A stretch of DNA of 64,000 bases from Isoetes taiwanensis (lineage: Eukaryota; Streptophyta; Lycopodiopsida; Isoetales; Isoetaceae). This document shows positions 1-11,570 of this stretch, one piece after another. Position 1 is the stretch's first letter. Each line of letters starts with the position of its first letter. The DNA is taken from contig JAJEKV010000002.1 in the NCBI GenBank assembly GCA_021234155.1, forward strand, positions 11,398,725 through 11,462,724, read 5' to 3'. The notes beneath the pieces were generated by a model. It was not told the DNA's origin. It worked only from the letters and a program-made list of their open reading frames with translations, and searched no databases. Both the position numbers and the translations under genes were made by a program.

Positions 1-2
1 CT

Positions 3-728
3 AGCCAGAATGTTAGAATTAAAAACTTTCTAGGATGGAACAGCTGCAAGCCTGCTGGGGCAATGATTCTGTGTAAGGCACTGCGAGGGAGCAAGTTACA
101 CTGCTTTGAGGGAATTGCAGCTTACTGCCTAAAAGATATAGGAAAATTACACTTTAGAGCACACATCCATAACGTGAGCAGCGAGCAGATTAGTATGGGT
201 AAAGAGCTATATGCTCTTTACGGTGCTGGGGAAGTGAAGCACCTCATGATTCTACATAGTGGCAACATCATGGACAAGGCTCTTCACTTCGTTTCATATC
301 ATGCAGGCAAATTCCGGGGTGTTTCATTGTTGCATACAATAAAGTGTATGCTTCAGACGGGGAACTTTAGATTAGCTTCCTCTTGGGTCTTGCCAAGTAA
401 TTCGGCCTATGCATCATTAGAGAGAGTGCAGGCTGCCTGGAGGATCATGCTGTCTCCGCAGACCTGCGCATATAAAGATGTGCGAATGGCATTATTCGGT
501 TCGCAGCCAGGGGTGGTTCCGATAGAGCGTGTGGGCAAGAGGAGAAAGAGGCCATGGGATCAGCCGGGTGTTTTTGAGGACGGTGAAGAGAGCATGGAAG
601 AGGGGAGCAGCGGTGATGAATTCGTTTATGCGAAGAGCGGTGTGGAACCACCGCCACAGGAACCTGCACATCCGTTTGCAGAATTCATCCCGCTCGATAT
701 ACATGATGACGAATTTGACATTGCATAA
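3..728 (+). CDS. Rep/HUH-endonuclease-like protein, C-terminal part (cut by window edge)
   Basis: The reading frame is open from base 3, so the true start lies outside the window; the first ATG inside is at 63. The visible part (about 240 aa) contains AAYCLKDIGKLHF, which fits the YxxK tyrosine motif of single-tyrosine HUH (Rep-type) endonucleases, followed by an HNVS segment and a basic then acidic C-terminus (GKRRKRP, then GEESMEEGSS). From memory this layout resembles the Rep protein of replitrons and related eukaryotic HUH transposons. The HUH histidine motif itself would lie upstream and cannot be seen. Such a protein would nick DNA and form a tyrosine-DNA link during transposition. The stop at 726-728 precedes an intron-like stretch ending TTGTTGCAG at 798, so the mature product may be spliced to the next ORF. 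The alternative is an unrelated host gene with a chance YxxK. Confidence 0.4.
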   Translation, partial: SQNVRIKNFLGWNSCKPAGAMILCKALRGSKLHCFEGIAAYCLKDIGKLHFRAHIHNVSSEQISMGKELYALYGAGEVKHLMILHSGNIMDKALHFVSYHAGKFRGVSLLHTIKCMLQTGNFRLASSWVLPSNSAYASLERVQAAWRIMLSPQTCAYKDVRMALFGSQPGVVPIERVGKRRKRPWDQPGVFEDGEESMEEGSSGDEFVYAKSGVEPPPQEPAHPFAEFIPLDIHDDEFDIA

Positions 729-812
729 TGTGCTTTTTTATTTGCTTATTAGAAATAGTGAGATGCATTTCACTAATGCATAATTTGTGTTGTTGCAGGT
801 GAGAATCGCGTG

Positions 813-1208
813 ATGCTGCTTGGAGAGAATGGCCAGGAAGTAGTTGTCATTAGTGACAGCTCTCAAGAAGCTGATTCCGTTGAGCAGTCTGTTGTAGAAT
901 CATGTGACAAGCAGCCTAGTGTAGACTTTGTGCACTTGTTGAAAGAAGCTGAGAATTCTGTCAGGAATGTTTGTTCTGCTGTACAGAACCTGAGGATAGC
1001 GCTTGCTAGTGTCTTGGAAGAAATAGAGAGTGCCATGGAAGTGGTGGATCGGTGTGAAGCACAAGATGTGGTTTTTGAACGAGGCATACTGCGATCACAC
1101 CTCAACTTGTCAAGAGCACTCCTGATTAAAGAACTTCGAGAGCTGGAGCTGGTTCGCCGACGACATGATCTTGGTGGGCCGAATCTTGCTAAGAGAGGAG
1201 CACCATGA
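813..1208 (+). CDS. Small coiled-coil protein, possible last exon of the upstream Rep-like gene
   Basis: About 131 aa from the ATG at 813. The frame is open upstream to a good 3' splice site (TTGTTGCAG ending at 798), so it could equally be a downstream exon of the preceding gene. It begins with a hydrophobic-acidic stretch (VVVISDSS) that looks like a SUMO-interaction motif. A helical, Leu/Glu-rich region with heptad spacing follows (about residues 45-120), then a basic end. No catalytic domain is visible. Same-strand tandem placement directly behind the Rep-like ORF, and a shared poly(A) signal at 1387-1396, suggest one transcription unit. Function unknown. Confidence 0.35.
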   Translation: MLLGENGQEVVVISDSSQEADSVEQSVVESCDKQPSVDFVHLLKEAENSVRNVCSAVQNLRIALASVLEEIESAMEVVDRCEAQDVVFERGILRSHLNLSRALLIKELRELELVRRRHDLGGPNLAKRGAP

Positions 1209-1386
1209 GCAGCCTTCCATGTTTTTTGGTTCTGGTGTGAGGTCATGTAAATGTGTTTGGTTCTGATAGTGATGTAAATAGAGTCTGTAAAGCAATGTAA
1301 TGTCATGTAACTGCAGTTTCTGGAAATACCTGTGGCTGGATAGTGAATCACTGTTACGTTGGCCTTTTGGTCGACATGCATATGTG

Positions 1387-1396
1387 AATAAATAAA
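1387..1396 (+). terminator. Poly(A) signal of the Rep-like transcription unit
   Basis: Overlapping AATAAA hexamers (AATAAATAAA) lie 180 bases after the stop of the coiled-coil ORF, preceded by TGTA-rich sequence. This is the expected position for plant 3' end formation. Confidence 0.4.
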
Positions 1397-1541
1397 AGGT
1401 TATGAACTTATGTTTTTTTGCACCATTGGACAAATCTATTTGTTTTTAAGGATATAATTTGGTGGCCGTGGATCGTTGGGAATGTCTGGAATATTCCCTC
1501 GATCGACGGCTGCGTTTGAAACTCCAAGTGAACGCCATATA

Positions 1542-1625
1542 CATATGAAAAAGACATTATGATAATAGCCACATGTATATATGCATATGAAAAAGACATT
1601 ATGATAATAGCCACATGTATATATG
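1542..1625. repeat. Perfect 42-bp tandem duplication
   Basis: Two adjacent identical 42-bp units (1542-1583 and 1584-1625), each starting CATATGAAAAAG and ending CATGTATATATG. They produce spurious short ORFs on both strands. Absence of divergence suggests a recent duplication. Confidence 0.9.
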
Positions 1626-1857
1626 AAGTGTGGTGTCAAATATATGATGTTTTAGAACGAAACCATGTGAGGTGTAAAGAATTCTTCAAGGAGACGCAGT
1701 CTATGGTTTGTTTAAGTTCTCCTGTTAGAAGAGGAGTAAAATGTAAGAACATGGCAGATGCTTTTAATTCACTGTTGTGATTATTCCATTTTTGTTGATA
1801 TTTAAAGCGTTGATGCATGCATGAAACGATGAAATAGGTTGATCGGATTAGGCGAAT

Positions 1858-3370
1858 ATGAGGAGATCAAACTGGGTTGCATGTATTTTCCTCTTTGCTG
1901 GAGCATTAAATATGGCCTCAGCCAAGAAAACGAAAGTGCCCGCCCTCTTCATCTTTGGAGACTCGTTGGTTGATGCGGGAACCAACATTTATTTGTCAAA
2001 TTCATCGGCAGTGGTAAATTTCCCTCCATATGGAGAGACATATTTCCACAAATCCACCGGACGCTTCACTAATGGCCGCACAGTGGCAGATTTTCTAGGT
2101 CAGATATTCCTTTCATAAGCTCTTTTGCAACATTTCTACTTCATAACTTACACTATGACTATGCCTAGCTTTGCATGTTCCGGTTTTTAACTAAGTATGT
2201 CTTGTGCAAATTTCATATGTAATCAAATATGCCTTCATGTTTCAGCCCAAGCTTTGCATCTTCCATTGGTGAAGCCATATCTTGAGCCTGGAGCTGACCA
2301 TAGAAAAGGTGCAAATTTTGCTTCTGGAGGAAGTGGCCTGTTGGATTCTTCTGGAGCTAAATATGTGGGTTAGATATTATCCCTCGGTTTTTTTCTCTGT
2401 TAAGATTCTTATTTGGCCGACAAAAACAGGTGGTAGTACCTTTCAAACAACAGATCCAGCAATTTCAACAACTAGCTACAGCATTCAAGCAAAATTATGG
2501 CAAACACGCTGCGCAAGATCTGATCTCAGAATCCTTGTTCTTAGTGGCTGTTGGGAGCAATGACATTCTGAATTACCTTTCCAACTCTACCTTCCAACGA
2601 ACTTCTGTTAATGTAACAGAACTCGTCACATCATTGATGCATATATATGGAGGATCTTTAATGGTGATACACCCCTTCCTGTATTAGAGTTTAAAAATGG
2701 TTATGATCTAGTTAATTAACACATTTTGACAGGCATTACATGCAGCTGGAGCAAGGAAATATGTGATATCTGGATTGGCCCCAATTGGTTGCACTCCCAA
2801 TGCTAGATTAACTGTAAATCAGCTTAATCAAACTGGATGTCTGGCTGCAGCAAATCGAATGGCATTTCTTTTCAATGCAGCTCTTGCGAACCTGCTTTCG
2901 AATCTGCGCCACCAACTTCAAGATGCCAAGATCTTGCATGCCAATGCTTTCAACCTCGTTAATGAGCTGATAAGCAATGGAAAGCAATATGGTATGTTAG
3001 AAAGGTTAACTACTAGGTACTACATTCTTCATAACTAATTAGAAGTCTTGACATTTTTTAGAGGAAATAATGTTGTATTGGGGATTTTGGCTCTAATGTT
3101 TGGGCTTAAATGTTTGCAGGGTTTGCTATGAGTACCACAAGTGCTTGTTGTGGAGCAGGTCCATTCAATGCATTGGTTACATGTGGGAGGAATATAAGCT
3201 CAAATTTTCCTTACAAAGTATACACTGGAAAATTCCCATCCAAATACTTGTTTTGGGATCAACAACATCCCACAGAGGCAGCATATAAGATTGTCTTCGA
3301 GGCAGCCTGGCTTGGAAATAGATCCTACATTCAACCTTACAACATCCACACCTTGATCACCCATAAATAG
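1858..3370 (+). CDS. GDSL esterase/lipase, five exons, 367 aa
   Basis: Secreted SGNH-fold ester hydrolase of the plant GDSL family. Exons by GT-AG junctions: 1858-2098, 2246-2364, 2430-2663, 2733-2991 and 3120-3370. Joined length is 1104 nt with no internal stop, giving 367 aa, normal for the family. Residues 1-22 form a signal peptide ending ASA. Block I is FIFGDSLVDAGTN with nucleophile Ser36. Block III is VGSNDIL with Asn164. The GLAPIGC stretch is conserved. Block V is WDQQHPTEAAY with Asp331 and His334, completing the catalytic set. Paired cysteines (CCGAG...TCG) lie near the C-terminus. All signature residues are present, so it is probably functional. Substrate cannot be told from sequence; relatives act on cutin, wax or other lipid esters outside the cell. 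It is the only clearly intact host gene in the window. Confidence 0.93.
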
Positions 3371-4172
3371 ACAAATCATTAACGTGATCTAAGGCTAATT
3401 GATCTGTGCTCATTAGTTGTGTTCAGTTCAAGCTGATAAAATCATGAGACCAGGTATAAAAAGGCCTTGCAATCAAAACAAACAGATTTGATGGAGAAAT
3501 GGAACTACAAACAGGGCAATCAAGATAGCTTGTGGGTCTACTCTACACTTTAAATCAAATAAAACCATAATAAACATCGAGTGTACTTGCCAGAATAACT
3601 TGCAGCTAGAACACCGCAGAATCAGTGTTAATGTCATGCTATCTGACAGTCTATTTGTGGAGTGTATTCCTCTGGCTTTGCTCGTTCGCCGTTTGGTCTG
3701 TAATCTTCATAGAATAGTTATGGCATAAAGGGCATTTACCAGCATTTAGCAACGCAAAAAAGAATTTGCTACCTTGTTCTTCATTGGAAACTCATTAAGT
3801 AGTACATGTGCCAATGCACTAAAAGTTTTGGCTTTTGTTTTCAAAACTAAAAGGCATGGTGGCAAAGTGTGCTGTAGGCTACTATGTTCATCATGGTGTG
3901 TAAGGTTTTTATTCCTTGGAAGAGAGGCAAAATAAAGCACGTCCCAATGATGAGGTTTAATATTAAGCATAGATGCCACACTTCAATTCAAAGCAAGCCT
4001 AGGTTAGCCATCATGTTTTTCGTTTTCCAAAAAATGCAAACCACCTCAGTGGATAATATTAACACGTAATTCAATCCATTCTGCTCCTCCTAACTATTTT
4101 ATGAGCAAGTTTTTAACTGTCTGGAATTATGTTTGAGTGTGCTGGAGATGTTCTTTTTATTCTAGAGTGATG
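3371..4172. other. 3' UTR and intergenic sequence, nothing recognised
   Basis: About 800 bases after the GDSL stop. No long ORF with recognisable motifs on either strand, and no repeat structure that I can see. The first 100-200 bases are presumably the GDSL 3' UTR. Confidence 0.5.
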
Positions 4173-4175
4173 TTC

Positions 4176-4200
4176 TTATCTTATCTTATCTTATCTTATC
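4176..4200. repeat. (TTATC)5 microsatellite
   Basis: Five perfect TTATC units about 120 bases before the first LINE coding sequence. It may be the tail of an older retroelement, since LINE tails in this window end in such simple repeats. Confidence 0.85.
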
Positions 4201-4318
4201 TTTTAAAGTCGAAAAAAATCTCATGAGAATGGCATGACCCTTATGAAGGAAATGTTAGATCTACTTTGATGGAAGTAGTGGAGGATTTTTTTAGCATAAA
4301 TTCCTTAGCTGCCATGAA

Positions 4319-5089
4319 ATGCTTTCAAATTATGATATTCTGTTGTTACTGGAAACTTGGGCGCATGAGATGTTTCCTCTAACTAGTATTCAAGGTTTTG
4401 TTACAGTGCACTCTATTTGGAATAGAAAAGGCAGTGGGCAGAGAGGATGGGGCGGGATTGCATGTTTTGCAAAGCCAGGAGTAGTTGATCGAGTTGCAGT
4501 GGTTAAGGTATGTGAGTATAAACAGTATTTATGGATACATATAGATGGATCAAAACCAGTCTACCTTGCAGCTGTGTATTTTGCACCAATTGAGCCTATT
4601 CCATCTAAGGTTTATGATCAAACTAGACTTGATGTGAATGATCCATTTGTGCATATTGCCCGGGATGTCGTTTGTTTCCAGACCAAAGGCGCAGTTTACA
4701 TTGCAGGTGACTTTAATGCAAGGATTAGTACATATCAAGCACCAATATTTGAGGAAGATTGCAATGATCTCATGCTGTTAGAGTGTCATGCCGCAGACTA
4801 TGGACTAGACAGAAGCTCAGATGACAGTGTTTGTAACAAAATGGGCAAATCCCTTTTACAGACTTGTGGTGCATTGGAGTTAGTAGTTATGAACCACATT
4901 AAAAAGTTTCCAGATTCTCATAAATTTACATGTTTTCAGCATAATGGGCAATCGATTGTGGATTTGGTGTTGGGGAAATCAAATTGTGATCAATTGGTGA
5001 ACTTTCGGGTCATGGATCAGCTCCCTGACTCTGACCATGCTCCTTTGGAGCTTGAGCTAATCACAGATACATGGGAGCCTCCCAAGTAA
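4319..5089 (+). pseudogene. LINE 1 endonuclease domain
   Basis: Exonuclease-endonuclease-phosphatase fold of a LINE ORF2. Visible motifs are YDILLLLETW near the start, YIAGDFNARI in the middle (Asp and Asn of the active site) and DSDHAPLELEL near the end (SDH motif). The N-terminal strand carrying the usual Asn is missing, consistent with 5' truncation. It would nick target DNA to prime reverse transcription. The frame stops at 5087-5089 and continues in another frame. Confidence 0.88.
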
Positions 5090-6434
5090 ATGCTGAAAGC
5101 AACGCGATTAAGGCTGAATTATAAACTTGCAGGCACATATGCTAATGCACTTCAGAGCATACTCTCTAGTCATGAATGGCCATTAGAAGTAGGTGAATTT
5201 AGTAACCTTCTTATTGCTGATATACTTATGGCAGCCAGGGAGGCGTTTGGATGGACAAGGAAGAGAAATTATAAGTCCAAAAAATGGTTTGATTCAGATT
5301 GTATTAAAGCAAGGGATGCATTTAAGCAGGCAACTGATAAGATTGCAGCCCGCAAAGCATATCGGAAAGTGACAAAGCATAAGAAAAGGGAATGGCAAAA
5401 AGTACGAACCCGAAAACTCATTTCTGATTTGGAACTAGACCCAAAAACATTCTGGCGCCAAACTAAGCAAAGACCCTATCATTGGAGACTTCTCGAGCAA
5501 GATCTTTTGGGATTAGTAAAAAAGCTATATACTATAGATGGTTGCGGACCAATGACTAAAAGCTGGGACAGGTTCAGAAGGCATTTTAACGAGAGGGATG
5601 TTGAAGATGCTCTCAAAAATATGAAAAAAATGGTAAGGCACCGGACAATTTGGGGCTCTGGACCGAAGTTATGTAAATGGGGTAATGAGGAGCTCTATGA
5701 GAAAATTACATGTGTTTGTAATTTGGTGCTGATTGAAGGAGCTTTTCCTGAATCATGGACCATCGCCAGGTAGTTCCAATCTATAAAACCGGTGACGTAA
5801 ATATGGTTAGCAACTATAGAACAGTCTTGGTGGGAAACATCCTGGCTAAGATTTTTGCATCAATGGTGGAAAGGAAAATTTTTACCGGGCTGATCAAAAA
5901 ATGTGAGAGCAACGCGGTCAAAATTTGGATTTCGATGCGAGGTTACTCTACCATAGATCACCCGGTAACTTTCAAGATCATAACCGAGTCCGCAAAAAGG
6001 GCGCAGGAAACAAGGTATTTTGTGCTTTTGTTGACCTTACTAAAGCCTTTTGTGAGGTGGAAAGAGGAAAGCTGCAGGATAGAATGGAATTCTTGGGAGT
6101 TCCAACAGAGTTACAAGAGGCAGTAACATGTTTGTATCAGCGTGTCCTTGTGGAGCTTTCTTTCCCATTTGATAAAAAGCATAAGATCCATAGCACAGTA
6201 GGGGTAAAGCAAGGCTGCCCATGCTCTCCATTGTTGTTTGGATTATTTATAGATGAGGTAGAGCAGTGGTTATATTCCCACGGAGGCATTGGTTATATTG
6301 TTCAGTTGCTCCTTTTTGCTGATGATATTGTTCTCATATCAAGAACAATAGAAGGTCTACAAACGCACCTGGATGCCTTGCAAGCATTTTACATTTCGTG
6401 GCATCCAGATTTAATAAGGAGAAGACCAAAGTAA
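5090..6434 (+). pseudogene. LINE 1 reverse transcriptase domain
   Basis: Three overlapping frames together carry the reverse transcriptase. VVPIYKTGDVNMVSNYR is the N-terminal finger. FVDLTKAFCEVERGKL is motif A with its catalytic Asp. GVKQGCPCSPLLFGLF is motif B. LLLFADDIVLIS is motif C with the FADD catalytic pair. Frame changes near 5090, 5760, 5990 and 6410 break the protein. The residues needed for catalysis are all still readable, so decay came mostly through indels. Confidence 0.9.
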
Positions 6435-7464
6435 TAGGTGTGCTAGATGGAGAACCTTTGGAGGTAGTGAAAGCATATAAGTATCTAGGAGTTGAGGTAA
6501 GCGACAATTATAAATGGAATTTGGCCGCTACCAAAAGGCATGTTGGTGGATTCCGAGCATTGTATGGCATGATGCGTATCTGTAAGGAAAGGAATTTTGA
6601 ACACTGGAATCTTAAGAAATTGCTATTTGGTGTTTTGGTGAAGCCAGTCATGTTGTATGGCTGCCCAGTTTGGGCTCCAGGATTGTCAAAATCGGAATGG
6701 ACTTGCATTGAAAGGGTGCAAAAACAATTTCTGGCATTCGAGCTTGGTGTTAAAATCCAGACACCATACAAAATGATGTTGGCTGAGGTCGGGTTTATGC
6801 CCATAGAAGCTGAAGCAGTTAGTCAAACACTGCATTATTTAAATAGAGTGTTGAATATGGACTCAGATAGACTCCTTAAACGGGCTTTACATATGTCAAT
6901 GCTCAAGGAAGGTGGCTTGTACCAAAAGGTGTTGGAATGGGCAAAGCTTGGGGGATTACTCCCCATAGTTGGCCGGATAAATTTTCTGATATAAGGGGCT
7001 TTGTTGGAGAAACATTTGTCAATAAATATTGGCATTTGACACCTGGAGAAGAGATAAAAGCGAGATTTTATAGATCTGAGTTTAATGCTATTGTAGGGGA
7101 CTCTGAGCAATCATACATGCAAGCAGACTTAAGTGTTAAAGAGCGGCAATTGATTTCGCAACTGAGACTGTCATCGCATCATTTGGCCATTGAAGTAGGT
7201 AGGTGGCATCGTATTCCACGGGAATATCGCCTTTGTCCATGCTGTTTGGTACAAATTGAGAATGAGATACATGCTTTCATTGCATGTCCTACATATGAGG
7301 ATATTCGGGGGGACTTTAGAATTACATGCAGTAGCTTGCGAGAGCTTATGGAAGTTCAACCAAGGAAACTGAGTGCCTACATCAAAAAGGTATATAAGGA
7401 AAGAACAGAGATAATTGCATTTTATGATTATATGCAGGAGATGGAAGTAGCTCATGAACGTTAA
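6398..7464 (+). pseudogene. LINE 1 thumb and C-terminal Cys/His domain
   Basis: Two overlapping frames. The first (6398-6994) has the YKYLGVEV strand and a thumb containing LYGCPVWAPGLS. The second (6937-7464) ends with LCPCCLVQIENEIHAFIACP, a C-x2-C...H-x4-C metal-binding pattern common at the end of LINE ORF2 proteins. The stop is at 7462-7464 and the 3' UTR is about 100 bases. Confidence 0.85.
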
Positions 7465-7570
7465 TTGTGTTCGAAAATGCTTATGATGTATGATATGTAC
7501 ATATTGCCATATAGATCCTTGTTGGGTCTCAAAATGGCGTGATCAATAAATTATAGTTATAGTTATAGTA

Positions 7571-8162
7571 GTCTATCCCATTTAATCGATTCATACCTTG
7601 AACTTCTAAGATCCGCAACCTCATGGTCACTTTGGCTTGGTTGCTATGTATTTTAATCATGCTAAAGTGAGAAAGGATGGCATCTCCAAATTTTTCGGGG
7701 AGGGCATCTTTGCTAGACTAGGATAAACACTATGAAAAAAGTGCTAAAATCCCCTGGAAAACCCCCCTCCTCACAAAGAGGGTATATCCTAATTGGGGAA
7801 AATTAGAAGCTAACAGGGAAGATTAGTAGAAACAGTGGATTCTTAAATAAAAAAAGGGTATATCTTAATGGGGGGAATTAGTAGAAATAGGGAATTGCAA
7901 ATCCATATCGGGGTATTTCCAAGAAAAGGGTATTAGGTCGAAAGAGAATTTGCAAATGGATTGGGATATTTTCAAGAAAGGGGGCCTGGTTCAAAAAGGG
8001 AATTACCACATAACAAAGGAATTATAATTCAATCGAAGAAAAAGTGTACTTCCAATTAAAAGGAATTTTATGATTGTATACTAGGTACTTGTCTTTTCGC
8101 ATTTTTTAACGTTTTTAACTCCAAATAAATGAAACCTAACCAAGAAAGGGGATATTTTTAAT
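7571..8162. other. Intergenic, with degenerate G-rich repeats
   Basis: No gene seen. Between about 7785 and 7990 a degenerate unit recurs (GGGTATATCCTAATTGGGG, then GGGTATATCTTAATGGGG, then GGGTATTAGG with GCAAATGGAT), suggesting an old local duplication. Confidence 0.5.
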
Positions 8163-9150
8163 TAAATAGAATAGAATAAAATAGATTTTTTATCGTCCAC
8201 GGAGACCACTTGGCCTATGGGACCCAAACAAAAAGAGAGCAGCAAGCGTATTACTGTCAGGATTAAAAAACCCCTGCCCCGAAGGGTTTTCGAGGGAAAA
8301 ACCTTAGCAGTAATAAGTATGCTGGCACGTTGTACAATTGTATAGGACAGTTCAATACTGTCCCGGAGGACACAATTGAGTCCGTGCATCCATTACCTCC
8401 TGGAGGTATGACCCCAACAAACCCACTGAAGCCGTATTCAATAACTCATGCAACGGTTGGCCAGGCACTAGTATTCGAACATACCGCTCTCGGATATGGG
8501 CAAACGCTGGGTAGATCTGGAGGGCATGATATTCATCCTCAATGGCGCCCTGGTGGCAACATTGGCAAAGCCTTTCTTCCCGTGCTTCCCGAGCCCAACG
8601 TCCTGTCTCAATGCGAAGACGATGTGCACCCGTGCGTGTGTGCGTCTAAGCATTTGCATCCCAGAGCTTGCGAAGGAAAGTAGCATCTAGGTACAGCTTA
8701 AGTGCCTTGTGATCTTTCTTTGTCCGTACCTGTACGCATCTGTTTGCCTGTACACTCCAGCATGAAAACCACTGAGCTTGCTTGTCCTTTCAACAGGCTT
8801 TCAGGCGTTGGGGACCCATCGCCATGGCCAAAGCAAGGTCGGGCAAACGTGTATCACCCATAGCGACCACCTTCTGGAAGTAAATGATATGGCGTTCCAA
8901 TGGAGCCCGTTGAAGGGGTAGAAAACCTGTCTCCTGGAGTAGGATCTGGTATGGTACTACTGTGGACTTTACCCCAAGGGCTCGTGCCAAGAAGGCTTTC
9001 TGCTGCTCGAGGTCATTCCAGGTGTTGAGGGATATCACCGGACCCCATACTTCTGCCCCATACAAGAGGACCGGCTCGACCAAGGCCCTAAACAAGTGTG
9101 ACTGGTGGCCCCAGGCATATAACTCTGCCTTGTGGCTGTTGTTCTGCATG
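8163..9150 (-). mobile_element. LINE 2, 3' segment (thumb, Cys/His domain, 3' UTR, AATAG tail)
   Basis: Minus-strand continuation of the RT segment at 12932-13662. The frame 9149 to 8790 has LYGAEVWGPVIS and a GFLPLQRAPLERH thumb. A second frame around 8640-8530 reads LRIETGRWAREAREERLCQC and then a Cys-His stretch, matching the C-terminal metal-binding motif of LINE 1. The 3' UTR carries a conserved block (about 8186-8300) ending in an AATAG-type simple repeat at 8163-8185. Frameshifts make it a dead copy. Confidence 0.85.
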
Positions 9151-10605
9151 AAGCCTTATGCAATTAAATTGAGAGATATGATGCATTTTTGCAAGTAAGA
9201 AGCATAATCATACACTCAACTTTTTCAACAACAATATAATTTCAAACGCATCTTTTCAAATTGGACATTCATATGTTTGTAGAAGAGAATTCCACACATT
9301 GTATTCATTATATCTTGGATAAATTCTCAAACTGCTTAGATACATTCTATATGCACATAGACTACAAGCTTGATCAAAATAAACTCCCATTCTTTACTTG
9401 GTCTGTAACCACCATCTGTAGTCATGTCGTTTGGCTTCACATACATGTTTCTCTATAGTTTTTTCAAGACAAAAATATAACACAAACATAAAACATCAAT
9501 GTCTATCATATATAACAAAATTAATTGCATCTGTGCTGTTTTTTTGCAAAAAAAGACTGCCTTGAATTGTAAATAGATAGTAGGTGTTCACTTATAGCAA
9601 TTCATGTCTGTGATTTCGTCCCTAGTAGATAAGGATAAAATCGTCTCATTCCTTATTCTTTCATTCTAACCTTTTTAGAAGAAGCAGCATTCCATTGTAC
9701 TCAACCTCTGAGCCATGACCACTTCTGCAAATGCATCCACGAGAGAGGAAGGAGACGTTGCAATCAATCATGCGATAAGTATCGAGTTTGAGTAACTTGA
9801 TGGAAGAGGTCAATACAATGAAGTATTCATAATAAGGAAGGGCGAAAAAACCTAAACGACTGCCTGTTTCCCTTTGTATGAGGGTGAATGATTAAGCTTA
9901 ACTATGGTCGGTTATGGAGGTGTTCGCAAGGAGGAGAAGAAACCACGAGGCGCATCTACGGCAAAACTCAAAAAGCCACTTGTTAAGTCATGTGTCCATA
10001 GCTAGTGCATTTGGGGCTCGTTCAGGTGTGTCCGTGATCGAAGAATAGGCAAAAAAAATGGCACTTAAACAAATAGTTCTTCTTGCTTTTACGCACTGCT
10101 ATATTGCATGAAAACGGAGAGGGACAAGCTACAGGTGCAATGTAAAAAGAACAGAAAGGCCCTCGAAAAAAAAAGAGAACCGAGTACAAAATTACGAGGG
10201 GAACGGAAAGAAGCTAATTTGGTGCGTGTTCATAAAATGGAGATTTTGGATGGATCTAAAAGGCCTAATTCAAAACCAAACGATAATATCTAAAAAGAGA
10301 TGGACTACGATAACTTATCTCTCCCATTCACATAATAGCAACAAGAAAAGAAAAAGCCTTCACATATTTTCAAGCGCCTCAACAGACAAGCCTCAAGACA
10401 ATTCACTAAACTGAAATGTGATTTACATACCTGGAGATCGATTCAAGGTCATGTACTTTGATGTAAATGTGGCATCTTCCGAGTCCCCAATGAATCTGCA
10501 ATGTGATCTGTGTAAGAAAAGAAATTGACTAGATGAAGGTCAAGAATATACATTAAAAAATATACTATTTTTAGTAACATTTCAAATGGGCCAGTTCTGC
10601 ACAAA

Positions 10606-10886
10606 TCAGGAGCAGAGCCCACTAGGAAAGATAAACCTTACAACATTTTTTGCAATGGCGCATGCTTCTCCGCGGCCCTGGGTTCCTTGGCAGCTTTCGC
10701 TCCGAATCTGCGGCAGATTTGTGCGCCACATGGAAGCTTGAATCTCGGCGGCAACGGGAAAAAAATGGTCACAAAAAAGCTCGAAAAACGGAGAAGGCGG
10801 CACCAGATTCGTGCAAAAGAACATTTTTCCAGGGAAAAAAGGTAGGTCTCTCTTTTTTTGTTTGTCTTTCTTCTCTATCAAAATAA
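10606..10886. other. GC-richer gene-like patch inside the TIR element
   Basis: Both strands are open for about 80-90 codons and base composition rises against AT-rich surroundings. On the plus strand an ORF from 10650 has a splice-donor-like AAAAAAGGTAGGT near 10835-10847, so this could be a captured exon. I recognise no protein family. Confidence 0.25.
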
Positions 10887-11220
10887 AACATTAACTACAA
10901 CATTCGATTATCCCAATGTTTATAGATCCTATCTGTGGAGCCAAGGTGATGCACTAACGTTTTCTTGGACATCATTCAACCATGCCCTTTATTTCTGTTA
11001 GGTAGCCAAATTGATGCTCAATGTTTTGTTTTGATGGGTCAACTTCTAGGATTCTTACACCAGATGAGACAACACAAATTTGATAGTTCTATAGCTATAA
11101 TTTGTAGTGTTTGATTCCATCACTATAATGGGGTGTCTCTTATTAAATTCCCCATGAAACTAAAATGAAAGCTAGTCTTATGATGGGCTTCATATAGAGG
11201 GCAAATGATGGGCTACATAT

Positions 11221-11373
11221 AATTCACGGACTTGAGTCCGTGAATTAAGCTCGTGAATTAAGCTTTGCATACGATCATGCCCACCCCACATAAACAGGGG
11301 GAACACCATAGCAATTTGTAATTAAGCGACATGCCATCTAAGATTTAGGTAAAGTTCACGGACTTGAGTCCGT
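11221..11373. repeat. Two copies of a short perfect palindrome
   Basis: TTCACGGACTTGAGTCCGTG occurs near 11223 and again near 11352, in both cases forming a perfect inverted repeat around a central TTGAG. The first is followed by a partial repeat (CTCGTGAATTAAGC). It is inside the TIR element and may be a nested miniature-element footprint or a protein-binding site. Confidence 0.7.
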
Positions 11374-11529
11374 GGTCTGGTAGTGGGAATGCCAATTAAG
11401 CTTTGAGTTGATTCATGGGTTTGAGTTTTTCATTTTAGCTAGTTCACCAACTTAGGCCAAAGTGTTTATTGCCTTCATGGAATGAAACTCTAGCTTGAGG
11501 TTATGTCTAGACCTATGGTTCATATACTT

Positions 11530-11570
11530 GAGTCTATCTAAGTATAGACAGTCTATCTAAGTATAGACAT
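11530..11570. repeat. Tandem 19-bp imperfect palindrome
   Basis: TCTATCTAAGTATAGACAG is immediately repeated; each unit is itself largely self-complementary (TCTAT...ATAGA). Confidence 0.7.

Larger units (their letters stand above)
4319..7570 (+). mobile_element. Non-LTR retrotransposon (LINE 1), 5'-truncated and frameshifted
   Basis: Order along the plus strand is apurinic-type endonuclease, reverse transcriptase, thumb, and a C-terminal Cys/His motif, then a short 3' UTR ending in a TATAGT microsatellite (about 7549-7568). At least four frame changes split the single ORF2 into pieces at 4319-5089, 5090-5773, 5755-6126, 5925-6434, 6398-6994 and 6937-7464, so the copy is dead. The first 30 or so residues of the endonuclease are absent. 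The C-terminal motif resembles those of LINE 2 and LINE 6, suggesting one broad family. Confidence 0.92.

Noticed and set aside
3746-3979. 77-codon minus-strand ORF after the GDSL gene
   Set aside because: No motif, overlaps another open frame on the plus strand, and no splice or promoter context.
6040-6231. Minus-strand ORF over LINE 1 RT
   Set aside because: Shadow of the RT coding frame.
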